Shown: positions 1 through 7,290 of the stretch, one piece after another
Layout: each line of letters starts with the position of its first letter
How positions within the stretch are numbered: the first letter of the stretch is position 1
Source: Actinomycetes bacterium
Lineage (GTDB): Bacteria > Actinomycetota > Actinomycetes > Mycobacteriales > Mycobacteriaceae
Assembly: GCA_022600695.1 (NCBI GenBank)
Contig: JAHZJY010000061.1
Span: 1 to 12,442, forward strand
Direction of reading: 5' to 3'
Length of the DNA: 12,442 nt
Program-made: the position numbers and the translations under genes
Notes under the pieces: generated by a model
What the model was told of the DNA's origin: nothing
Database searches by the model: none
Seen by the model: only the letters and a program-made list of their open reading frames with translations

Positions 1-186
1 CGCCTGCTCGAACAGGGCGGCCTGGACCTCGACTCGTCACTGACGCTGTGGGAGCGCGGCGAGGAGCTGGCTCGCCGATGCGAGGAACACCTCTCCGGGG
101 CGCAGGCTCGTATCGAGGCAGCGCTCGCGGCGGCTGAGGACGACTCCGACGAGTCCGACTCGTCACCGAGCAGCCGTTCGGGGTAG
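1..186 (+). CDS. xseB: Exodeoxyribonuclease VII small subunit, 3' end only
   Basis: This is the C-terminal 61 residues of XseB; the 5' end lies outside the window. Frame 1 is open from base 1 to the TAG at 184-186. The segment [20 protein letters not shown] is the characteristic helical-hairpin core of XseB (Gly-x-Leu-x-Leu, then a Phe/Trp-Glu-Arg-Gly-x-x-Leu), followed by a second helix and a low-complexity Asp/Ser tail ending SPSSRSG. XseB binds the large subunit XseA, and together they degrade single-stranded DNA to oligonucleotides in the cytoplasm during repair. Full-length XseB is usually about 80-90 aa, so roughly the first 20-25 residues are missing. XseA would be expected just upstream. 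The family call is firm because the core motif and size both fit. Confidence 0.9.
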   Translation, partial: RLLEQGGLDLDSSLTLWERGEELARRCEEHLSGAQARIEAALAAAEDDSDESDSSPSSRSG

Positions 187-282
187 TGGTAGGTGGATCC
201 GACCCCCGTTGTCGATAACTCGCCAGGCCACCACTGGGCGTGAGGCAAGATGGCAACCACAAAGAGTCGGCGGAGGGGGCCA
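187..282 (+). other. Intergenic gap between xseB and the epimerase-like gene
   Basis: These 96 bases hold no convincing gene. There is no clear TANNNT -10 box at a useful distance and no strong hairpin; only a distant 6-base complement (agtggt at 185-190 with accact at 230-235) is visible. The downstream gene may therefore be read through from xseB or from a promoter I cannot recognise. The Shine-Dalgarno sequence of the next gene lies at its right edge. Confidence 0.5.
272..276 (+). promoter_or_regulatory. Ribosome binding site that decides the epimerase start
   Basis: GGAGG (in a GGAGGGGG run) lies 6 bases before the ATG at 283. The in-frame ATG at 250 has only a weak AGGC upstream and would add an 11-residue Arg/Lys-rich leader ahead of the Rossmann strand. 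This favours 283 as the start. Confidence 0.75.
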
Positions 283-1350
283 ATGTCCGACGCGGTACTG
301 GTGACCGGCGCGTGCGGACTGGTCGGCAGGGCGACGGTCAAGCACCTGGCCGGTCGGGGCCGGCGGGTCGTCGCCACCGATCTGGGCACACCGGCCAACC
401 GGAAGAGCGCCGCCGCACTTCCGTCCGGCGTGGCGGTTCGATGGGTCGATCTGACAAACCCCGCCCAGGTTGCCGAATTGCTCGCCGCCGTACAACCGGC
501 GGCCGTGATTCACCTCGCCGCGATCATTCCGCCGATGTGTTACGGCCAACCGGTGCTGGCCCGCAAGGTCAACGTCGAGGCGACTTCCACTCTCGTGAAA
601 ACTGTTGCTGAACAACAAAGTAGGCCCCGTTTCGTATACGCATCCAGTATCGCCGTCTACGGTCCGCGAAACCCGCACCGAATCAGCGACGTGCTGAGAG
701 CCGACACCCCGGTGAACCCCTACGACCTGTACGGACAACACAAGCTGGAGAGCGAGCAGATTGTCCAGACTTCGGGCCTGGACTGGGTGGTCCTCCGACT
801 GGGCGGGGTGCTCTCCGTCGAGGTCCGACTGGACACCGACCCCGACCTCATCCGTTTCGGAGCCGTGCTGCCGTCCGACGGCAGGCTGCAGACGGTCGAT
901 GTCCGCGATGTCGCCCACGCTTTCGGCGTCGCGACCACCGCAGAAGTCGTCGGCCGGATCCTGCTGATCGGTGGGGACGACTCGCACCGGCTGATCCAGA
1001 GCGAGGTCGGCGCATCGACGGCGGCGGCCATCGGACTGGTGGGGGCCCTGCCGCGGGGCCGTCCAGGCGACCCGGATAACGACGAAGCCTGGTTCGCCAC
1101 CGACTGGATGGATTCGACCGTCGCCCAGGCGATTCTCGGCCATCAGCATCACTCGTGGCCGCAGATGCTGGCCGAGACTGCGGAGAGCGTCGGCTGGAGG
1201 CGTTACCCGCTGCGCTTGATCGCGCCACTGGCCCACGAGTACCTCAAACGCCAGTCTCCCTACTACCGTCAACCGGGGAGTTATGCGCACCCGTGGGACG
1301 CGGTGCGCCGCAGATGGGGCGCACCCGAGGCCGACCGGAGGATCTTATGA
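283..1350 (+). CDS. NAD(P)-dependent epimerase/dehydratase-like oxidoreductase (extended SDR)
   Basis: This 355-residue cytoplasmic protein is an extended short-chain dehydrogenase/reductase. It shows the N-terminal Rossmann motif VTGACGLVG (residues 7-15, GxxGxxG type), an Asp at the end of strand 2 (D33), HLAA at 77-80, a Ser pair at 121-122 and the catalytic pair Y150-xxx-K154 in YGQHK. The C-terminal third (about 175-355) is the variable substrate part and ends in a basic tail; I do not recognise its specificity. The ATG at 283 was chosen for its GGAGG and because the protein then begins directly with the first beta strand; an in-frame ATG at 250 is the alternative. The stop overlaps the next gene's ATG (ATGA), implying coupled translation with an SDR. 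It lies next to xseB, where M. tuberculosis as I recall has a 3-beta-hydroxysteroid dehydrogenase (Rv1106c), but its sequence does not look like that protein. Sugar epimerase, hydroxysteroid dehydrogenase and aldehyde reductase remain possible. Confidence 0.8.
   Translation: MSDAVLVTGACGLVGRATVKHLAGRGRRVVATDLGTPANRKSAAALPSGVAVRWVDLTNPAQVAELLAAVQPAAVIHLAAIIPPMCYGQPVLARKVNVEATSTLVKTVAEQQSRPRFVYASSIAVYGPRNPHRISDVLRADTPVNPYDLYGQHKLESEQIVQTSGLDWVVLRLGGVLSVEVRLDTDPDLIRFGAVLPSDGRLQTVDVRDVAHAFGVATTAEVVGRILLIGGDDSHRLIQSEVGASTAAAIGLVGALPRGRPGDPDNDEAWFATDWMDSTVAQAILGHQHHSWPQMLAETAESVGWRRYPLRLIAPLAHEYLKRQSPYYRQPGSYAHPWDAVRRRWGAPEADRRIL
1337..1341 (+). promoter_or_regulatory. Ribosome binding site of the SDR gene
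   Basis: GGAGG sits 5 bases before the ATG at 1347, inside the last codons of the upstream gene. It fixes the SDR start and shows that the ATGA overlap is a real translation start. Confidence 0.8.
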
Positions 1351-2123
1351 GCAACCAGCGAGTCGCGGTCGTCGTCGGCGGAGCCTCCGGAATCGGCTGG
1401 GCCACCGCCCGAGTCCTGGCGGCGGAGGGCTACCGGGTCACGATCGCCGACCGCGATATCGACGGCGCCCGGCAACGCGCCACGCACTTGGGTGAGCCGC
1501 ACTCCTGGGCCCCTGTCGAGGTCACCGAAGAGGACGGCGTGGCCGGGCTGTTCGACGAAGTCGTCGCCCGGGAGGACAGACTGGACGCGGTCGTCAACTG
1601 CGCGGGGTTCAGCGGATTCGGGCTGATCACCGAGCTCGACGCCGAACAGTTCCGCTCCGTGGTCGACGTATGTCTCACCGGCGGCTTCCTGGTGATCAAA
1701 CATGCCGGTCGGCATCTCCGCGAGGGCGGCACCATCGTGTCGCTGACCTCGCTGAATGCCCGTCAGCCCGCGATCGGGATGAGCGCCTACTGCGCCGCGA
1801 AGGCGGGCCTGTCGATGCTCACCGCGGTCGCCGCGCTCGAACTGGGGCCGAGCGGCATCAGGGTCAACGCGGTCGCCCCCGGGTTCGTGCACACCCCGCT
1901 GACCGAGGCAGCGGCCGCCATCCCGGGAGTGATCGACGAGTACGTGGAGAACACTCCCCTGGGGCGGGCCGGAACGCCGGAGGACGTTGCCGCAGCGGTG
2001 GCATTCCTGTGCTCGCCGCAGTCATCTTGGATGACCGGTGAGATCCTCGACCTCAACGGCGGCGCACACCTCAAGCGCTACCCCGATATTCACCAGCACC
2101 TGACCAAGCTCATGGGGCAGTGA
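1347..2123 (+). CDS. SDR family oxidoreductase (classical type)
   Basis: This 258-residue protein has every landmark of the classical short-chain dehydrogenases. The nucleotide-binding loop is GGASGIG (11-17), and an acidic residue ends strand 2 (D35 in ADRD), which usually means NAD(H) rather than NADP(H). NCAG is at 84-87, the catalytic Ser at about 135, Y148-xxx-K152 in YCAAK, and the PGFVHT segment at 179-183. The C-terminus has the usual SPQSSWMTGEILDLNGG element (223-239). Length matches the family norm of about 250. The start overlaps the epimerase stop (ATGA) and has a good GGAGG; its own TGA overlaps the GTG of the permease gene. The pair probably performs two steps on the same or related hydroxy/keto substrate, but the substrate cannot be read from sequence. 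3-Oxoacyl reductases and alcohol or steroid dehydrogenases share this architecture. Confidence 0.88.
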   Translation: MSNQRVAVVVGGASGIGWATARVLAAEGYRVTIADRDIDGARQRATHLGEPHSWAPVEVTEEDGVAGLFDEVVAREDRLDAVVNCAGFSGFGLITELDAEQFRSVVDVCLTGGFLVIKHAGRHLREGGTIVSLTSLNARQPAIGMSAYCAAKAGLSMLTAVAALELGPSGIRVNAVAPGFVHTPLTEAAAAIPGVIDEYVENTPLGRAGTPEDVAAAVAFLCSPQSSWMTGEILDLNGGAHLKRYPDIHQHLTKLMGQ

Positions 2124-3337
2124 GTGCGATGAAGACGGAGTTCACGCTCACCCAGAAGCGCGCCCTGGCGGTCGTCACCGGCATCGCGTTGCTGTTCGGC
2201 GCATACTTTCTGCGCCGCTACTTCATGCTCATCGTGATCGCCGCCATCGTCGCCTACCTGTTCGCGCCGCTCTACAACCGTTTGCGGGCCAAGCTCAACG
2301 GCGGACTGGCCATCACGCTGACCGTTCTGGCCGCACTGGGCACCGTCGTCATCCCGCTCATCGCGGTGATCTCGCTGGCAACGGTACAGATTTCGCACAT
2401 GCTCATCGGTGCGACGCAATGGGCCAGGACCGCCGACTTGAACGCACTCGGCGACAAAGCCATCGGCACAGTCAACCAACTGCTGGCCAGGCTTCCGTTC
2501 CAGACGCCGACGATCAGCCTCGAGTCCCTGCGCGACAACCTCGCCAAGGTGGCCCAGGCCATCGGCGAATGGCTGCTCGGGACACTGAGCGGAGCTGCCG
2601 GGGGCGCGATCGGCTTCATCACCTCGGCGATCATCTTTCTCTATGTGTTGGTCTCACTGCTGGTCAACAAAACCGAGGTGGTCACCCTGATCCGCCGGCT
2701 CAACCCGCTCGGCGAGGAGGTCACCGACCTGTACCTGGCGAAAATGGGCGCCATGGTTAAGGGAACGGTCAAGGGCCAGTTCATCATTGCACTCATTCAG
2801 GGTGTGCTCGGCGCGGCGTCGATCTACATCGCCGGCTTCCACGAGGGCTTCTTCATCTTCGCGGTCTTCCTTACCGCGCTCTCGGTGATCCCGCTGGGCA
2901 GCGGCATTGTGACGATCCCGTTCGGCATCGGGATGATGTTCTTCGGCAACGTTGCGGGCGGGCTGTTCGTGGTGCTGTTCCACCTGGTCGTCATCACCAA
3001 CATCGACAACTTCCTGCGGCCGATCCTGGTCCCGCAGGAAGCTCGACTGGATCCGGCGCTGATGCTGCTCTCGGTTTTCTCCGGGATCGCGATGTTCGGA
3101 TTCTTCGGCATCATCCTGGGCCCGGTGCTGATGATCCTCATCGTCACAACCATCTCGGTGTACCTCGCGGTCTACAAGGGTGTCGCGATGGAGGAAGAAT
3201 CCGACGAACCAGAGGTGCGGAAGAGGGTTTTCGGCCGCCGCAGGGCCAAGCCCAAAGGGCAAAGCCAGCCCGCGTCGGAGGAATCAGCCGAAGTCGAGGA
3301 CGCTCCACCGGAAACCACTAGGCCAGACGCTCCCTGA
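2120..3337 (+). CDS. AI-2E family transporter (PerM/YdiK-type membrane protein)
   Basis: This 405-residue integral membrane protein has the AI-2E family layout. Two hydrophobic helices lie near the N-terminus (about 15-31 and 35-50), another at 62-90, then a less hydrophobic region to about 155 and a helix at 160-182. The signature block VKGTVKGQFIIALIQGVLGA spans 213-232, followed by closely packed helices to about 352. NIDNFLRPILV (294-304) is the other family hallmark. The last 50 residues are a charged soluble tail rich in Glu, Arg and Pro. Family members export small molecules or act in cell-envelope and Na+/H+ homeostasis; the substrate here is unknown. It corresponds in position and type to M. 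tuberculosis Rv1101c as I remember it. The GTG start overlaps the SDR stop (GTGA); an ATG at 2129 is an alternative. The 3' end overlaps the hydrolase gene tail-to-tail by 20 bases. Confidence 0.9.
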   Translation: MSAMKTEFTLTQKRALAVVTGIALLFGAYFLRRYFMLIVIAAIVAYLFAPLYNRLRAKLNGGLAITLTVLAALGTVVIPLIAVISLATVQISHMLIGATQWARTADLNALGDKAIGTVNQLLARLPFQTPTISLESLRDNLAKVAQAIGEWLLGTLSGAAGGAIGFITSAIIFLYVLVSLLVNKTEVVTLIRRLNPLGEEVTDLYLAKMGAMVKGTVKGQFIIALIQGVLGAASIYIAGFHEGFFIFAVFLTALSVIPLGSGIVTIPFGIGMMFFGNVAGGLFVVLFHLVVITNIDNFLRPILVPQEARLDPALMLLSVFSGIAMFGFFGIILGPVLMILIVTTISVYLAVYKGVAMEEESDEPEVRKRVFGRRRAKPKGQSQPASEESAEVEDAPPETTRPDAP

Positions 3338-4121
3338 GGAATTCCACCATCCGCCTACGCGCCTCGTAGGCGGGCTGCCCCTCGACTTCACGGACCTCAA
3401 GGGTGAGCACCGAGTGCGCCATCCGGCCGAATCCGCCGGCATTACCCGGCGATGAGTCGATCTCGATGACCTCGAAGGCATCACCGAGTCGGTCCCTGAG
3501 GGTGCTGAAACGCTCCCCCGGCGCCATCGCGTCGCCGCTGAACCTCAGTCCGAGCGCACACAGGCCCTCGTCGGCAGCCCGCTTCTCGATCACCTTCATC
3601 TCCCGCTCGGACAAGCCGGGGTCGCGTTTCATCGCCGGGGTCAACGGCAGCGGCACCGACGGCTGGCTGAGCACCGGCGCCAGGACGCTGTCGTCGACGG
3701 CCGCCGCCAGCGCGAACCCTCCGGAGAAGCACTCGCCGATTACGCCGACGCCCTTGCCCGGGGTCTTGGCGTTGAGGTCACGGGCCAGCGCACGCAGGTA
3801 GTTGGCCACCGGCCGCTCCTTATTGAGCGCGAATGCCGCGAACTCTTTTGCCACGCAGCCACGCAGCAGATTGGGCACCAGCGACGGGCTGCGTGCCGAC
3901 ATGCCCGGAGTGCCGTAGAGCGACGGGATGGCCACTGAGAAGCCCTGATCCACCAAATGGTTTCCCAGCGCGAGAACACCCCGGTGCACACCGGGCATCT
4001 CCGGGATCAGCACCACGCCGGGCCCGGAGCCGCGGTAGCAGACATCGTGCGTGAACCCCGCGGCGCTGAACGGATCAATGGTCCAGCCGGTGAGGTCGGC
4101 TTCGGGTGCGGTCGGGGTCAT
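3318..4121 (-). CDS. Dienelactone hydrolase family protein
   Basis: This 267-residue protein is an alpha/beta hydrolase of the dienelactone hydrolase family. Candidate active-site residues fall in the family order: E41 in LIPEMPGV, nucleophile C131 in IGECFSGG (GxCxxGG elbow), D197 in RFSGDAMAPGER and H236 in RMAHSV. The Glu-Cys-Asp-His arrangement is that of bacterial dienelactone hydrolase, which opens the lactone ring in chlorocatechol degradation; the real substrate here need not be a dienelactone. The Cys-Asp spacing (66 residues) is longer than I remember for the Pseudomonas enzyme (48). No signal peptide is seen, so it is cytoplasmic. The ATG at 4121 follows the stop of the DUF4245 gene by 8 bases with a GGGG in between; the frame is open further upstream, but that part is out-of-frame DUF4245 sequence. 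The gene is most likely co-transcribed with the DUF4245 gene. Its stop lies inside the permease gene. Confidence 0.87.
   Translation of the reverse strand: MTPTAPEADLTGWTIDPFSAAGFTHDVCYRGSGPGVVLIPEMPGVHRGVLALGNHLVDQGFSVAIPSLYGTPGMSARSPSLVPNLLRGCVAKEFAAFALNKERPVANYLRALARDLNAKTPGKGVGVIGECFSGGFALAAAVDDSVLAPVLSQPSVPLPLTPAMKRDPGLSEREMKVIEKRAADEGLCALGLRFSGDAMAPGERFSTLRDRLGDAFEVIEIDSSPGNAGGFGRMAHSVLTLEVREVEGQPAYEARRRMVEFLRERLA
3351..3373. terminator. Perfect 9-bp hairpin after the permease gene, likely terminator
   Basis: CCGCCTACG (3351-3359), a 5-base loop and CGTAGGCGG (3365-3373) form a perfect inverted repeat starting 13 bases after the permease TGA. No T tract follows, as is common for mycobacterial hairpin terminators. 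It lies inside the 3' coding end of the opposite-strand hydrolase gene, where it encodes the ordinary peptide AYEARRR, so it may be coding sequence that also works as the stop signal of the plus-strand operon. Confidence 0.55.
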
Positions 4122-4129
4122 TGCCCCAT

Positions 4130-4765
4130 TTAACCCCGGCTCAGCGGCGGCTGGCTCTGCGTCGCCGCCGCCAGCGTGCGGAAGTCCTCGGCGCTGCCCG
4201 CGCCGGAGATCGCCAGTTGCGCCGGCCCCGCCGGGCTGTCGAGCCGGGTGGTCCACACCGGCTCGCTGCCGTCACCGCCCTGGTAGACGATCCACCGCAC
4301 ACCGTCGATATCCGCCACACCGGTCGGGTAGACGGACTCCTGGATCGACCGGACCAGCACGGTCTCGTCTGCGTTGCTCTGAGTGAGGCTGACATACATC
4401 TTCGACGGAGCGATATAGCCCACCCTGCTGGCCACCGCGTTCCGCTTGGCTCCGGTGGCCGGGTCGGTACTGCCCGCCTCGATCCCGCTTCGGGTGCCGG
4501 AGTTGGCCTGCCAACCGTCCGGCAGCCGGGGAAACCGAACGGCGAAGGGCACCGCCTCGGCGTCGGCTTGCAGAGCTGAAGCGGCGTCGTAGGTCGGAGT
4601 ATTGCCCTCGGCGGGGCCGCTCGGGCTGAACGAGCACATACCCACCAAGCCGGCCAGCACAACACAGGCCACCGCCAGCGGGACCAGCGACCAGAACATG
4701 TCCCGCCCATCCTGCAGCAACCTGGGCTTGGGCGGTTTCGGGGCCGGACCCGCGTGATCAGTCAC
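4130..4765 (-). CDS. DUF4245 family one-TM protein
   Basis: This 211-residue protein fits the actinobacterial DUF4245 family (M. tuberculosis Rv1100 in the same place beside glpX, from memory). A short proline-rich cytoplasmic stretch (1-20) leads to a single membrane helix at about 25-43, then a soluble domain (about 60-205), presumably outside the membrane. The domain contains [12 protein letters not shown] (78-89), [14 protein letters not shown] (117-130) and a [14 protein letters not shown] segment (158-171). Cys44 follows the helix but lacks a proper lipobox, so a lipoprotein is unlikely. The function is unknown. The GTG at 4765 was chosen because it leaves a normal N-terminus and lies 7 bases after a GATACT -10 box with no Shine-Dalgarno, as in leaderless genes; the frame is open further upstream but would overlap glpX. 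It is the first gene of a probable two-gene operon with the hydrolase. Confidence 0.82.
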   Translation of the reverse strand: MTDHAGPAPKPPKPRLLQDGRDMFWSLVPLAVACVVLAGLVGMCSFSPSGPAEGNTPTYDAASALQADAEAVPFAVRFPRLPDGWQANSGTRSGIEAGSTDPATGAKRNAVASRVGYIAPSKMYVSLTQSNADETVLVRSIQESVYPTGVADIDGVRWIVYQGGDGSEPVWTTRLDSPAGPAQLAISGAGSAEDFRTLAAATQSQPPLSRG

Positions 4766-4772
4766 GAACGCC

Positions 4773-4778
4773 AGTATC
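4773..4778 (-). promoter_or_regulatory. -10 box for a leaderless DUF4245 transcript
   Basis: On the minus strand GATACT ends 7 bases before the GTG at 4765. The A at -11 and T at -7 match the mycobacterial TANNNT consensus; the first base does not. A start site at the usual distance falls within a base of the GTG, and there is no Shine-Dalgarno, so the mRNA is probably leaderless. No -35 box is recognisable. Confidence 0.5.
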
Positions 4779-4809
4779 CCAGGTCTGGACCCGCGCCGCG
4801 GTTCTGGGA

Positions 4810-4815
4810 CAATCT
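4810..4815 (+). promoter_or_regulatory. -10 box for a leaderless glpX transcript
   Basis: CAATCT lies 5 bases before the glpX ATG at 4821. A and T are at the two most conserved -10 positions. The predicted start of transcription coincides with the ATG, and no Shine-Dalgarno is present. It faces the DUF4245 promoter, 31 bases away. Confidence 0.45.
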
Positions 4816-4820
4816 CAGCC

Positions 4821-5852
4821 ATGCCTGACGCCCGCCGCCGCGAAGCCCCTGACCGAAACCTGGCTCTGGAGCTCATACGGGTCACCGAGGCCGGAGCCAT
4901 GGCCGCCGGCCGTTGGGTCGGCCGAGGCGACAAGGAGGGTGGCGACGGGGCCGCCGTCGACGCGATGCGACAGCTCGTCAACTCGGTCTCGATGCGGGGC
5001 GTCGTGGTGATCGGCGAGGGCGAGAAAGACAACGCGCCGATGCTCTACAACGGCGAAGAGGTGGGCAACGGCGACGGACCGGACTGTGATTTCGCCGTCG
5101 ACCCCATCGACGGCACGACGTTGATGAGCAAAGGCATGCCCAACGCCATCTCGGTACTGGCGGTCGCCGAGCGCGGCGCGATGTTCGATCCTTCGGCGGT
5201 GTTCTACATGAACAAGATCGCGGTCGGACCGGACGGTGTCGACGACATCGACATCACCGCACCGATCGGGGAGAACATCCGCCGGGTAGCGCGCGCGAAG
5301 GGTTCCTCGGTCGCCGACCTGACGGTCTGTATTCTCGACCGGCCCCGCCACGAGACGCTGATCGCCGAGGCGCGGGCCGCCGGGGCGCGGATCCGGTTGA
5401 TCTCCGATGGCGATGTGGCCGGCGCGATCGCGGCCTGCCGACCCGATTCCGGCACCGACCTGCTGGCCGGAATCGGCGGTACCCCGGAAGGCATCATCAC
5501 GGCCGCGGCGATCCGGTGTATGGGCGGTGCCATCCAGGCGCAACTGGCCCCCACCGACGACGCGGAGCGCCAGCAGGCCATCGACCGCGGGCACGACCTC
5601 GACCGGGTGCTGAGCACCGAGGATCTGGTCTCCGGTGAAAACGTGTTCTTCTGCGCCACCGGCGTCACCGATGGTGACCTGCTCAAGGGCGTGCGCTTCT
5701 ACGGGGGCGGCTGCACCACCCAGTCCATCGTGATGCGATCGAAGTCCGGCACGGTCCGGATGGTCGAGGCGTATCACCGGCTGTCCAAGCTCAACGAGTA
5801 CTCCGCGGTGGACTTCACCGGGGACATCGAAGCCGCCTACCCCCTGCCCTGA
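4821..5852 (+). CDS. glpX: Fructose-1,6-bisphosphatase class II
   Basis: GlpX hydrolyses fructose 1,6-bisphosphate to fructose 6-phosphate in gluconeogenesis in the cytoplasm. The 343-residue length is normal for the family. Diagnostic motifs are [18 protein letters not shown] (65-82) and the metal and phosphate site [11 protein letters not shown] (90-100), with acidic ligands at D94 and D97 and the catalytic-type Thr in the [12 protein letters not shown] (195-203) and GIGGTPEGI (217-225) are the substrate-binding loops of class II enzymes. The ATG at 4821 lacks a Shine-Dalgarno but lies just after a -10-like CAATCT, consistent with a leaderless start. It is divergent from the DUF4245 gene and followed after 34 bases by fumC, an arrangement that I recall from M. 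tuberculosis Rv1098c-Rv1100. Nothing is odd about the sequence. Confidence 0.96.
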   Translation: MPDARRREAPDRNLALELIRVTEAGAMAAGRWVGRGDKEGGDGAAVDAMRQLVNSVSMRGVVVIGEGEKDNAPMLYNGEEVGNGDGPDCDFAVDPIDGTTLMSKGMPNAISVLAVAERGAMFDPSAVFYMNKIAVGPDGVDDIDITAPIGENIRRVARAKGSSVADLTVCILDRPRHETLIAEARAAGARIRLISDGDVAGAIAACRPDSGTDLLAGIGGTPEGIITAAAIRCMGGAIQAQLAPTDDAERQQAIDRGHDLDRVLSTEDLVSGENVFFCATGVTDGDLLKGVRFYGGGCTTQSIVMRSKSGTVRMVEAYHRLSKLNEYSAVDFTGDIEAAYPLP

Positions 5853-5876
5853 GACGATTGCGCAACAACGACACAC

Positions 5877-5883
5877 GAGGGAG
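5877..5883 (+). promoter_or_regulatory. Ribosome binding site of fumC
   Basis: GAGGGAG ends 3 bases before the ATG at 5887 (core GAGG 6 bases away). This marks the fumC start within the 34-base gap after glpX and suggests leadered translation from a shared glpX-fumC transcript; no separate promoter is evident. Confidence 0.7.
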
Positions 5884-5886
5884 CAC

Positions 5887-7290
5887 ATGACCAACGACGG
5901 CGAGTACCGGATCGAGCACGACACCATGGGCGAGGTCCGGGTACCGGCTCAAGCCCTGTGGCGCGCGCAGACCCAGCGGGCCGTGGAGAACTTTCCGATC
6001 TCTTTCCGCGGCCTCGAGCGCACCCAGATCCGGGCACTGGGTCTGCTGAAGGCGGCCTGCGCGCAGGTGAACAAGGACCTCGGCCGGTTGGCGGCCGACA
6101 AGGCCGATGCCATCATCGCCGCCGCCACCGAGATTGCCGACGGGCTGCACGACGATCAGTTCCCCATCGATGTGTTCCAGACCGGTTCGGGTACCAGTTC
6201 GAATATGAACGCCAACGAGGTGATCGCCTCGATCTGTGACCGCAACGGCGTGACGGTGCACCCGAACGACGATGTGAACATGTCGCAGTCCTCGAATGAC
6301 ACCTTCCCCACCGCAACCCATATCGCCGCCACCGAAGCTGCTGTGCAGCAGTTGATTCCAGCTTTGGAGGTGTTGCACGAGTCATTGGCGACGAAGGCCC
6401 GACAGTGGCGGACCGTCGTCAAGAGTGGCCGAACCCACCTGATGGACGCCGTCCCGGTCACCCTCGGCCAGGAATTCGGCGGGTACGCCCGCCAGGCCGA
6501 GGCGGGTATCGAACGGGTGCGCGGATGTCTGCCCCGACTCGGCGAACTGGCAATCGGTGGTACCGCGGTGGGTACCGGCCTGAACGCCCCGGACGGCTTC
6601 GGAGCCAAGGTGGTCGACGTCCTGGTGGCACAGACCGGTCTGGCCGAACTGCGCACCGCCAAAGACTCTTTCGAGGCCCAGGCCGCACGGGACGGACTGG
6701 TCGAGGCGTCCGGCGCCCTGAAGACCATCGCGGTCTCGCTGACCAAGATCGCCAATGACATCCGCTGGATGGGCTCCGGCCCGCTGACCGGACTCGCCGA
6801 GTTGCACCTTCCGGACCTGCAGCCCGGGAGCTCGATCATGCCGGGCAAGGTCAACCCGGTACTTCCCGAGGCTGTCACCCAGGTGGCCGCACAGGTGATC
6901 GGCAATGACGCCGCGATCACCTGGGGCGGCGGAAACGGCGCATTCGAACTCAATGTCTACATTCCGATGATGGCCCGCAATCTGCTGGAGTCATTCACCC
7001 TGCTGGCCAATGTTTCCCGGCTGTTCGCCGAGCGGTGTGTCGACGGACTGGTGGCCGACGAGGAACGGTTGCGCAGACTTGCCGAGTCATCACCCTCGAT
7101 CGTCACCCCGTTGAACTCGGCGATCGGCTACGAGGAAGCCGCAGCGGTGGCCAAGGAAGCACTGAAGAGCCACAAGACGATCCGGCAGACGGTCATCGAC
7201 CGGGGACTGATCGGCGAGAACCTCTCCGAGGAGGAACTGGACCGCCGCCTGGACGTCCTCGCGATGGCCAAGGTTCGCGACAGCGGCTAG
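5887..7290 (+). CDS. fumC: Fumarate hydratase class II
   Basis: This class II fumarase (467 residues, the standard length) interconverts fumarate and L-malate in the TCA cycle as a cytoplasmic homotetramer and needs no iron-sulfur cluster. The three conserved blocks of the fumarase/aspartase superfamily are present: [15 protein letters not shown] (98-112), SGRTHLMDA (180-188) containing the conserved H184, and the signature loop [11 protein letters not shown] (314-324) carrying the catalytic Ser. Conserved NDTFPTA is at 137-143 and [11 protein letters not shown] at 346-356. These residues favour fumarase over aspartase or argininosuccinate lyase. The start has a good GAGGGAG. It follows glpX by 34 bases, so the two central-carbon genes probably form an operon. 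The TAG stop at 7288-7290 shares a CTAG with the stop of the antiporter gene on the other strand. Confidence 0.96.
   Translation: MTNDGEYRIEHDTMGEVRVPAQALWRAQTQRAVENFPISFRGLERTQIRALGLLKAACAQVNKDLGRLAADKADAIIAAATEIADGLHDDQFPIDVFQTGSGTSSNMNANEVIASICDRNGVTVHPNDDVNMSQSSNDTFPTATHIAATEAAVQQLIPALEVLHESLATKARQWRTVVKSGRTHLMDAVPVTLGQEFGGYARQAEAGIERVRGCLPRLGELAIGGTAVGTGLNAPDGFGAKVVDVLVAQTGLAELRTAKDSFEAQAARDGLVEASGALKTIAVSLTKIANDIRWMGSGPLTGLAELHLPDLQPGSSIMPGKVNPVLPEAVTQVAAQVIGNDAAITWGGGNGAFELNVYIPMMARNLLESFTLLANVSRLFAERCVDGLVADEERLRRLAESSPSIVTPLNSAIGYEEAAAVAKEALKSHKTIRQTVIDRGLIGENLSEEELDRRLDVLAMAKVRDSG

Noticed and set aside
163..1290. Long minus-strand open frame (375 codons) opposite the epimerase-like gene
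   Set aside because: Its translation is low-complexity Arg/Asp/Gly-rich without any family motif, and it mirrors a gene with clear catalytic motifs and ribosome binding site. It is a typical high-GC shadow frame.
4766..5032. N-terminal extension of the DUF4245 frame
   Set aside because: It would overlap glpX and its promoter and adds 89 residues without structure before the normal short cytoplasmic segment and membrane helix.
5858..5865. TTGCGCAA palindrome between glpX and fumC
   Set aside because: An 8-base palindrome is expected by chance at this scale; there is no nearby -10 box and the two genes look co-transcribed.
4815..5927. Minus-strand open frame (370 codons) opposite glpX
   Set aside because: The opposite strand encodes an unmistakable GlpX; this frame has no recognisable domain, and its start falls within fumC.
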